Positions 5,777 to 12,467 of a stretch of DNA of 12,467 bases are shown here, in pieces. The notes under the pieces are model-generated. The model was given only the letters and a program-made list of their open reading frames with translations. It was not told where the DNA came from and searched no databases. Within the stretch, counting starts at the first letter, position 1. Each line of letters opens with the position of its first letter. Source of the DNA: JBFWUM01 sp050247255 (GTDB lineage: Bacteria; Acidobacteriota; Vicinamibacteria; Vicinamibacterales; UBA2999). The translations under genes were made by a program, and so were the position numbers. The DNA is taken from assembly GCA_050247255.1 (NCBI GenBank), contig JBFWUM010000076.1:1-12467 (forward strand). Direction: 5' to 3'.

Positions 5777-8700
5777 ATGGCCAAGAAGAAGGCTGCGCCG
5801 AAGAAGAAGACCGCCGCAAAGAAGAAGACCGTCGCGAAACCCGCGCGCACACGGACTCCCCTTGAACAGGGGCGCGTCATCGTCGAGCCAGCCGGCGGAC
5901 GGGTCATCGACGTCGGCCCGGTCGACCTTGGCACACGGCGTCCTGTCGCGCAGAAGCATCTCGGCAACTTCTTCGATACGGATCGCGCGGGCCAGCCGGT
6001 AGTCCGACCGGACGACCTGCTCGCGCTGCGCGTCGAGCTGCGCAACCTCACGGTCACGCCAGGCTCGCCGCCGCGCGTGAAGAAGACGGGCAACGCCGCG
6101 GCCTACCTGGTGCTGCACTTCCCGCCGCAGGCGATCACCGAAGAGACGTTCTTCGAAACGCGGCCACCGGGGACCAAGGACCCGAAGCGCCCGGACGGCA
6201 GCGACGACAAGCCGAGCCCGGCCGGCAGCGATCCGCTCACCGGTCCGCCGGTGCGGGCGCGCGTCTCGGGCGAATCGCGCCTCTCCTTCATCGTCCCCAA
6301 CGGCTTCGAGGCCGACTACACGCTGGAAGGCATCCTGGGGGCGGTCGAGCAGCTGGAACTGTCGGTGCCGGCCAACGCGCTGCCGCCAGGCTCGGGCCAG
6401 CGCTTCGTGAAGTTCCAGGATCTCTTCGTCACCGACGTGCGCAAACTGGCGCCGGCCGCGCGCGCCGCGCTGGCCAGCTTCGCCGCCCGCAACGTGCGGC
6501 TGGCCGCCATCGACGGCGACATGACGACGGTGGCGATGCGGCAGGCGGTGGGGGGCCACGGCGTCGCCGCGATCAAGCCGGAAGCGGAGGTCATCGACAT
6601 CGGCGTCCGGCCCGGGCTGCCGGAGGTGATCCGCGTCAAGCCGAAGCCGGCGGCGCCGGGGGCGCACCAGACGGCCATCGAACTCCCGTGGCGGCTGATC
6701 ATCAGCCCGCACGCCGAGGAGAAGTGGCGCCACAAGAAAGACGCGCTGCCATCGGCGTCGGGCCATACGGAGCTGTGGCACACGCGGATGGACTCGCCCG
6801 GGAGCATTCGCGCGGTCTGGGCGCTGACCGGCGAAGGGTCGCCCAAGGCAATGCAGAGCGAGTTTCCGGTGGCGGCCGACCTGCCGGGGCCGAACACGTC
6901 GCCGTTCCGGATGCCGCTCGACGACTTCGACCGCTTCCAGATCACCCACCTGTCGTCGAACTTCTCGGTGTCGAACTACGTGCCGAACGCGGTAGGGGCG
7001 AACCTGCTGATGCTGTCGTCGCTCGGCGGGTGGCTTGAGTCGCGCGGCGCCTGGGATCCGCCAGGCCTGTCGGTGGAGGAGTGGGTCCACCGCGCGGCGA
7101 TGGCCCGCGACCACTACGTCCGCGTCGTCTACAAGGGGTTCCTGTTCCCGTTCGGCCACCGCGTCGCGCTGGTGAAGGTGAGCGAGCGCAAGTTCCACAA
7201 CGGCGCGCGCGATGCGCAGGGGCAGCCGGTCATCGAGCAGGTCAGCGGCAACACCGCCTACCTGCGCCAGCGGCTGTTCATCGTCATCCGCGAGCCGGAG
7301 CGGAAGTACGTCGACCCTGGCTTGAGCAACATCGCGGAAACCACGTTTCTGCACCGGCAGTTCCCCTTCACCAGCGTGCGCATCGTGACGAAGGTCACGC
7401 CGAACCTGGACAAACCTGACAGCACGCAAAGCCGCATCCTGGTCAACGGCGTCGCCGACCAGCGGCTGTTCTGGCCGTGCGTCAACGAGCAGCCGTTCGA
7501 GTTCCAGTGCGTCGGCACCGACCTCGACGGGCGCGCCATCACGTTCTCCATCCCGATGATCTTCATGGACAACACGATGGCCAGCCCGCGCACGAAGCAG
7601 GGCAACAAGCTGGTGCCCGACTTCGGCGCCGCCGAGGCCAACGCCCTGATCGCCCGGGCGGCCTGGCGCGATAACAACCGCGCCGATCGCCGCGTGGCCG
7701 GCTTCAAGCAGCAGCGGGTGGCAATGGCGGTCAGCCTGAAGGCCGGCGACACCTCCATCCAGGCGGACGAGATCAGCTTCGACGGGTTTGCGGAGGCGGG
7801 TAACACGAAGCTGCGCACCTACAGCGACAAGTTGATGCGCCCGGTGTTCTACCCGGCGGTCGAGAACGCCCGCGTGCGCATTGCGGCGCTGTCGCAGCTG
7901 ACCGGCAGCGCCAGGACCAACAAGGTGGGGTGGAACGCGCATTACCTGGAGCACGGCTTCACGAACAACGAGGGGCAGGTGTTCGTCGACGTCATCTCCG
8001 AGCCGGGGATGGCGCAGCTCGATTTCTCGTCGCAGGGCGATCGCTCGGGCGGGTTCATCCAGCCGAACCTGAAGCCGAGCGCCCTGTCGCGCCTCACGGG
8101 CCCGGTCACCGGCAACGTCACCAACTTCATCCAGGGCAACCTCGATGGGGCAGATGCGTTCCCGACGTCGCTGTCGGACCTGCCGCTGCCGCTGCTGTTT
8201 GGCTGCATCCCGCTGGGGGATGTGATCGAGGCGGTCGCCGGCCTGGCGGGCAAGCCGGAACAGGTGCCGAAGTTCGCGTCGGAGGCGAGCACCCAGGTCG
8301 AGGCGTTCATCAACGGCTTGTCGCGCCTCTACCAGTTCGTCTCGGCCATCGCAGACCAGCCGGGGCACATCGCCAAAGCGGCGGCGGAAGCGGTCAAGGC
8401 AACGCTCGACGACCTGATCGAGCAGGCGGCGGCCTACCCGGCGTCGCTGGTCAACGACGTCAAGACGCGCATCAACCAGCTGATCACGGCCATCAACGGC
8501 GTGGTCTCGCAGGTGGAAACGCTGATCGACAAGACGATCGACGTGGCGGTCGTGCCGGGAGGACTGGGCGGCGCAGTCACCAACCTGCAGAACGCCGTGA
8601 ACAACCTGCGCACCGCCGCGAACGCGCAGGTGGGCGGCGTGTCGCTGCCGTCGGGGTTCCGGCAGTCGATCCTCCAGGCGGCCAACACGGTGGAGAAGGT

Positions 8701-10063
8701 GGCGACCGATGTTGCGACCATCACCACGCTGATCACGCAGGGCAAGGCGCTCTTCACCGCGCTTGACGCCATCGTCGGCAAGCCGGAGGAACTGGGCGAC
8801 CTGCTGTCGAACCCGGGGCTGCTCGAAACACGGCTCAGTGCGGTGAAGACGGCGCTGGCGCCCATCGGCACGACCATCCGCGACAGCCGGCTGCTCGACG
8901 GCGCGCCGAAGCAGCAGCTCGTGGATGCCATCGAGACGGTGGTGCAGGTGATCGAGACCTCGGGTCCGCTGCTCCAGCTGCTCGAGATGCTCACCGGCGA
9001 CGAGCTGACAATCCGCTTCGACTGGAACCCGAAGATCGCCAACTGGGCGCTGCCGGGCGCCGACCCGAACACCGAGGCGCTGTTCCGCGCCAACGACAAG
9101 CGCGGCTTCCTGGTGGCGGTCGAAGCGAAGGTCAAGAAGAACGGCGAGAGCGCGCCGAAGATCGGCGTCGTCTGCAGCCTCAAGAGCTTCGACCTGGTGC
9201 TGATTGCGCCGGCCAGCTTCATCGAGCTGAACTTCGACAAGATCGAGTTCCGCATCGACAGCGCGGCCAAGATGGACGTGGACGTCCTGCTGGACGACAT
9301 CAAGTTCGTCGGGCCACTGAGCTTCGTCGAGACGCTGCGCGACCTGATTCCGCTCGACGGCTTCTCGGATCCGCCGTACCTGGACATCACGCCGCAGGGG
9401 ATCGACAGCGGCTTCTCGCTGGCGCTGCCGAACATCTCGGTTGGCGTCTTCAACCTGAGCAACCTGAGCTTCGGCGCCGGCTTCACGGTGCCGTTCATCG
9501 GCCAGCCGCTCAGCGTGCGCTTCAACTTCTGCACGCGCGAGCAGCCGTTCAACCTCACGGTCTCGCTGTTCGGCGGCGGCGGCTTCTTCGGCATCACCCT
9601 CGACCCGTCGGGCATCCAGATCCTGGAGGCCTCGTTCGAGTTCGGCGCCAGCATCTCCGTCGACTTCGGCGTCGCCTCCGGCGGCGTCTACGTGATGGCC
9701 GGCCTTTACTTCCGGATGGAGAAGACCGCCTGCTCGCTCACCGGCTACTTCCGGCTCGGCGGGCACGTCGACGTGCTGGGCATCATCACCGCTTCGCTCG
9801 AGCTCTACCTGGAGCTGCGCTACGAGTTCGAGAGCGGCAAGTGCGTCGGCATGGCGAAGCTGACCATCGAGATCGAGGTGTTCATCTTCTCGGGCAGCGT
9901 GACCATCACCTGCGAGCGGAAGTTCGCCGGTTCGAACGGCGACCCGACCTTCCGCGACCTGATGGGCGCCGACCCCTCGCTCGACCTGGTGCAGGAGCTG
10001 GCGACGATCGACACGTCCACGGAATACCCGTGGCGCGACTACTGCGAAGCGTTCGCCGCATAG
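5777..10063 (+). CDS. Giant protein of unknown function with Lys/Ala-rich N-terminal tail, helical middle and beta-rich C-terminus
   Basis: Protein of 1428 aa, not assignable to a named family. Residues 1-27 are a tail of KKK blocks spaced by Ala/Pro/Thr (MAKKKAAPKKKTAAKKK), like the tails of bacterial histone H1-type proteins. Residues about 30-800 look like mixed alpha/beta domains with blocks such as YLVLHFPPQAITEE and TAIELPWRLIISPH. I have seen similar blocks in large uncharacterised bacterial proteins but cannot name the family. Residues about 815-1075 are rich in long amphipathic helices with few aromatics (AVTNLQNAVNNLRTAANAQ). Residues about 1077-1400 are alternating hydrophobic beta-strands with Gly turns (VSLFGGGGFFGI near 1265), suggesting an extended sheet or barrel-like fold. 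There is no signal peptide or typical transmembrane helix. Sense-strand coding is supported by the ribosome binding site, the protein-like composition and the tight spacing to the next gene. Structural, toxin-like and envelope-spanning roles are all possible. Confidence 0.85.
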   Translation: MAKKKAAPKKKTAAKKKTVAKPARTRTPLEQGRVIVEPAGGRVIDVGPVDLGTRRPVAQKHLGNFFDTDRAGQPVVRPDDLLALRVELRNLTVTPGSPPRVKKTGNAAAYLVLHFPPQAITEETFFETRPPGTKDPKRPDGSDDKPSPAGSDPLTGPPVRARVSGESRLSFIVPNGFEADYTLEGILGAVEQLELSVPANALPPGSGQRFVKFQDLFVTDVRKLAPAARAALASFAARNVRLAAIDGDMTTVAMRQAVGGHGVAAIKPEAEVIDIGVRPGLPEVIRVKPKPAAPGAHQTAIELPWRLIISPHAEEKWRHKKDALPSASGHTELWHTRMDSPGSIRAVWALTGEGSPKAMQSEFPVAADLPGPNTSPFRMPLDDFDRFQITHLSSNFSVSNYVPNAVGANLLMLSSLGGWLESRGAWDPPGLSVEEWVHRAAMARDHYVRVVYKGFLFPFGHRVALVKVSERKFHNGARDAQGQPVIEQVSGNTAYLRQRLFIVIREPERKYVDPGLSNIAETTFLHRQFPFTSVRIVTKVTPNLDKPDSTQSRILVNGVADQRLFWPCVNEQPFEFQCVGTDLDGRAITFSIPMIFMDNTMASPRTKQGNKLVPDFGAAEANALIARAAWRDNNRADRRVAGFKQQRVAMAVSLKAGDTSIQADEISFDGFAEAGNTKLRTYSDKLMRPVFYPAVENARVRIAALSQLTGSARTNKVGWNAHYLEHGFTNNEGQVFVDVISEPGMAQLDFSSQGDRSGGFIQPNLKPSALSRLTGPVTGNVTNFIQGNLDGADAFPTSLSDLPLPLLFGCIPLGDVIEAVAGLAGKPEQVPKFASEASTQVEAFINGLSRLYQFVSAIADQPGHIAKAAAEAVKATLDDLIEQAAAYPASLVNDVKTRINQLITAINGVVSQVETLIDKTIDVAVVPGGLGGAVTNLQNAVNNLRTAANAQVGGVSLPSGFRQSILQAANTVEKVATDVATITTLITQGKALFTALDAIVGKPEELGDLLSNPGLLETRLSAVKTALAPIGTTIRDSRLLDGAPKQQLVDAIETVVQVIETSGPLLQLLEMLTGDELTIRFDWNPKIANWALPGADPNTEALFRANDKRGFLVAVEAKVKKNGESAPKIGVVCSLKSFDLVLIAPASFIELNFDKIEFRIDSAAKMDVDVLLDDIKFVGPLSFVETLRDLIPLDGFSDPPYLDITPQGIDSGFSLALPNISVGVFNLSNLSFGAGFTVPFIGQPLSVRFNFCTREQPFNLTVSLFGGGGFFGITLDPSGIQILEASFEFGASISVDFGVASGGVYVMAGLYFRMEKTACSLTGYFRLGGHVDVLGIITASLELYLELRYEFESGKCVGMAKLTIEIEVFIFSGSVTITCERKFAGSNGDPTFRDLMGADPSLDLVQELATIDTSTEYPWRDYCEAFAA

Positions 10064-10067
10064 GAGG
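10062..10067 (+). promoter_or_regulatory. Shine-Dalgarno sequence overlapping the upstream stop codon
   Basis: AGGAGG begins inside the TAG stop of the preceding gene and lies 5 nt before the ATG at 10073. This is the strongest ribosome binding site in the window. It suggests coupled translation of the two giant proteins from one message. Confidence 0.8.
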
Positions 10068-10072
10068 CAGCA

Positions 10073-12467
10073 ATGGCCACTCAGAAGATTGTCTGGACCG
10101 TGTTGCCGCACGGACGCGTGGAAGGCGGCTCCCTCAAGGGACGCACCCGGGTGTCGGTTGTCGTCTCGCCGCGGCTGTCGCCGCAGGCGGCCAACGAGCA
10201 GACGCTGCAGGCGTTCGCCGACTGGCGCAACTGGCCCAAGACGCTCGAGACGGTCAAGTTCAAGCTGCGCGTCGGCTCGACGACCGTGGCGCTGGAGCGG
10301 ATCTCGAAGGCCGATCCCGACCTGTGGGCGCGCCTGCTACCGGAGACCACGCCGGTGGCCGGGTTCGTGTTCCCGGACATGGCCAGGGTCAACCTGCGCT
10401 CGTTCCCGGTGCGCAACGTCCTCGGCCTGCTGCGCGCGCACTACGGGGCGCTGGCCGTGAACTCCGGCGGCACGCACCCGACGCTGCTGCCGTGGCGCAA
10501 CGCGCATCCCACGCTGAAGGGGATGCTCACGCAACTCGGCACGGCGACGCAGACGATCAACCTGGGGGACCGTTCGATCGAGGTGCCGCTTCCCGGGTTC
10601 GACCGGTTCTTTGACGATGAGAACCAGGAGGGGATCGAGCAGCGGCTCGGCGACCTGGTGTTCGGGCCGAAGAGTCGCCGGCGCGGGCAGGCGGTCAGCC
10701 CGGGGGTTGGTCGCACGGGCGAGCCGACGAAGGCCGATTTCCCCATGCGTGTCCTGCCGCCCGACTGGGTCGCGCCGGCGGCGGCCGGTTCGGCGGCGGC
10801 GATCATGTCGCAGTTCAGCACGGCCGGCGAGTACGCGCTCTACCAGGCCAACCGGTTCTATCGCCGCGAGCCGCTGACGCAGGCGCGCCGCGATCAGCTG
10901 AAGGCACAGGGGCAGCTTCGCCGGCCGAAGCTGACGAATATTCCCGCATCGCCCACGGTTCCCGACTGGGACTTTCATCGCATCGTCGCCTCATACGCCG
11001 ACCTGCCGCACGTGCTGCGCTCGCTCGGTCTGGTGATCGACTGCGTGTTGCCTGAGAACTCGCCGGTCGATCAGGCCGTCGGCGCGTCGGCGAACGGGAC
11101 TGCCGTCGGACTGATGGGACTCGAGGTCATCTGGGGCGATCCGCATGCGCCCGAGGTCGATGCGCGCCCGAGCAGCGCGTGGTACGCCGACAAGCAGCGC
11201 TTCACCATGCACGCGCGCACGGAGGATCACGAGCGCGGGATGCTGCGCCTGCGTCACGCCCACGACCGCTGGAACGAGGCGAAGGAAAGCCAGTTCGACG
11301 TCTTCCAGGTGGATCCCGACGGCGGCGCGCTGAAGACGGTGGACTACCTGCTGACGGCGCAGAACCTGGTCGCGAAGAGCCTGGCGCTCGGGAAGCCTGG
11401 CAACGTCACCTACACGACCGGCGACAAGCAGCCGGTGGCGGCGCTGCGCTCCGGCGGCCTCGGCGTGTCGCGCCACGGGCGCGCGGAACTGGTGGCGGAG
11501 AGCGCCGCGTCGGCGGCGCTGAAGAACCCGATTCTCGATGCGGGCGGGCCTGCAACCACGAACGTGGTGCTGTTTGCCGAAGACGTGCTGCGCGGCTATC
11601 GCGTGGACGTGCAGCCGATGGCGGGCGCCAGCGGAACCTGGCATTCGCTCTGCCGCCGCCAGGGGACATATCGCGTTACGGGCGCGACCGGGACTGAAGT
11701 CCCGGGCTCCGAGGCCGGGACTAAAGTCCCGGGCTCCGATGCGGAGGACGAGGGCTACGTCAAGGGGGCCTCGACGACGACGACGGCGGATGCCGCGACT
11801 AACGGCGCCGATCCGGACGACCACTACCTGCACGAGACGATGTTCAAGTGGGCCGGGTGGAGCCTGGTGGCGCCGCGTCCGGGACGGACGCTTCGGGCGA
11901 GGGTCGATCCGAACTCCAACGTGCAGGGCGAGGTGCCCGAGGAGGTGACCGACGAACCGCCGGCCGGCAAGGGCAACGGGCTCGCCGTCACGTTCGAAGC
12001 AGCGAAGGGGAGTCTCCCGCGCTTGCGCTTCGGCATCCCCTACCGCTTCCGCGCCCGCATTGTCGACCTCGCGGGCAATAGCCTGAAGTGGAACGACCCG
12101 TCGCTGGAGCAGGATCCCGATGTGACGCAGCCGGTGACCTATGCGCGGTTCGAGCCAGTCGACCCGCCGGCGCTGGTGCAGCGCGCCCGCGTCAGTGAAG
12201 GGGAATCGCTGGAGCGGATGGTGATCCGCAGCAACTGGGACGAGGACGCGGCGGAATATCTCGACTCGGAGGCGTTTGCCGAAGCGACGGAGCTGCCGGC
12301 ATCCGCCGACTTCGAGTACACCGCGGTGAACGAGCGGCATGTGGTGCCGCCGAAGGCGTCGCAGCTGCAGTGCGAGCAGCACGCGCAGTTCGACCCGCTG
12401 TTTGCCGACCCGGCGAGCATCAAGAAGGGCTACGAGATTGCGGCACGGGAGGCCGGCACGCTCTACG
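10073..12467 (+). CDS. Second giant protein of unknown function (3'-truncated by the window edge)
   Basis: The frame stays open from the ATG at 10073 to the window end (798 complete codons, no stop), so the C-terminus is missing. It begins MATQKIVWTVLPHGRVEGG, with no signal peptide. Blocks that look conserved are LRSGGLGVSRHGRAEL (about 461-476), LFAEDVLRGYRVDV (500-513), EDEGYVKGAS (about 558-567), HETMFKWAGWSLVAPRPG and an Ig-like strand YRFRARIVDLAGNS (about 655-668), followed by GESLERMVIRSN. They recall other large uncharacterised bacterial proteins, but I cannot name a family or function. Two tandem REP-like palindromes are translated as part of residues about 539-557 without breaking the frame. 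It is probably co-transcribed with the preceding giant, with a 9-bp spacer and a strong Shine-Dalgarno sequence. The two may act as partners in one assembly, but this is inference. Confidence 0.85.
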   Translation, partial: MATQKIVWTVLPHGRVEGGSLKGRTRVSVVVSPRLSPQAANEQTLQAFADWRNWPKTLETVKFKLRVGSTTVALERISKADPDLWARLLPETTPVAGFVFPDMARVNLRSFPVRNVLGLLRAHYGALAVNSGGTHPTLLPWRNAHPTLKGMLTQLGTATQTINLGDRSIEVPLPGFDRFFDDENQEGIEQRLGDLVFGPKSRRRGQAVSPGVGRTGEPTKADFPMRVLPPDWVAPAAAGSAAAIMSQFSTAGEYALYQANRFYRREPLTQARRDQLKAQGQLRRPKLTNIPASPTVPDWDFHRIVASYADLPHVLRSLGLVIDCVLPENSPVDQAVGASANGTAVGLMGLEVIWGDPHAPEVDARPSSAWYADKQRFTMHARTEDHERGMLRLRHAHDRWNEAKESQFDVFQVDPDGGALKTVDYLLTAQNLVAKSLALGKPGNVTYTTGDKQPVAALRSGGLGVSRHGRAELVAESAASAALKNPILDAGGPATTNVVLFAEDVLRGYRVDVQPMAGASGTWHSLCRRQGTYRVTGATGTEVPGSEAGTKVPGSDAEDEGYVKGASTTTTADAATNGADPDDHYLHETMFKWAGWSLVAPRPGRTLRARVDPNSNVQGEVPEEVTDEPPAGKGNGLAVTFEAAKGSLPRLRFGIPYRFRARIVDLAGNSLKWNDPSLEQDPDVTQPVTYARFEPVDPPALVQRARVSEGESLERMVIRSNWDEDAAEYLDSEAFAEATELPASADFEYTAVNERHVVPPKASQLQCEQHAQFDPLFADPASIKKGYEIAAREAGTLY
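11688..11739. repeat. Tandem pair of REP-like palindromes inside a coding sequence
   Basis: Two copies of a 25-bp unit (11688-11712 and 11715-11739) differ at one base and repeat with a 27-bp period, exactly nine codons. Each starts with a perfect 8-bp inverted repeat and a 2-nt loop: ccgggactgaagtcccgg, then the same with AA in the loop. They are translated as GTEVPGSEA and GTKVPGSDA, a low-complexity loop between the better-conserved-looking blocks WHSLCRRQGTYRV and EDEGYVKGAS. The core matches the intergenic palindrome at 777-794. Confidence 0.8.

Noticed and set aside
5624..10111. A 1495-codon open frame on the minus strand, antisense to the 1428-residue giant.
   Set aside because: Its translation is dominated by Arg, Asp, His, Val and Gln with no recognisable domain, it runs opposite a well-supported gene with a ribosome binding site, and long antisense frames are expected at this GC content.
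10991..12382. A 463-codon open frame on the minus strand containing two similar ARDFSPG repeats.
   Set aside because: The repeats are just the reverse reading of the tandem palindromes; the plus-strand frame is open throughout with a strong Shine-Dalgarno sequence.

Overview
The window is GC-rich, bacterial and densely coding, with long spurious open frames on the antisense strand as expected at this GC content. It is a draft or metagenomic scaffold: a run of exactly 100 Ns (5523-5622) interrupts it. A Tat-exported intradiol dioxygenase and several short GGACTNAAGTCC-type and GGCTTGAGCC-type palindromes suggest a high-GC soil-type bacterium. Acidobacteriota (Vicinamibacteria-like) is my best guess, from general impression only.

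Layout. (1) 29-748 (+): a complete Tat-signal intradiol ring-cleavage dioxygenase. It converges on (2) 802-4149 (-), a 1115-residue protein made of a C-terminal phospholipase C/acid phosphatase-type phosphoesterase and a roughly 580-residue unrecognised N-terminal half. Two overlapping hairpins fill the 53-bp convergent gap. (3) 4221-5330 (-), upstream of gene 2 on the same strand, encodes a 369-residue predicted peptidoglycan hydrolase: an M15-like N-terminal remnant followed by a lysozyme/chitosanase-like domain. (4) 5331-5776 is a divergent intergenic region containing the N gap. The gap is flanked by two identical 127-bp copies of the same sequence, which looks like an assembly artefact. 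The true spacer is probably about 219 bp. (5) 5777-10063 (+) encodes a 1428-residue giant with a Lys/Ala-rich N-terminal tail, a helical middle and a beta-rich C-terminus. (6) 10073-12467 (+), spaced 9 bp after it with a strong Shine-Dalgarno sequence, is a second giant (at least 798 residues) that runs off the window. It carries two tandem REP-like palindromes in frame.

How the genes may work together. Genes 2, 3, 5 and 6 form two divergent transcription units around one control region. They include one predicted peptidoglycan hydrolase, one predicted phosphodiesterase/phosphatase and two very large proteins with no recognised function. None has a recognisable signal peptide. This makes them a candidate uncharacterised envelope-directed system (secreted, injected or surface-assembled), but its role is inference. 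The dioxygenase appears to be an unrelated neighbour. I see no tRNA, rRNA, CRISPR array, transposase or integrase.
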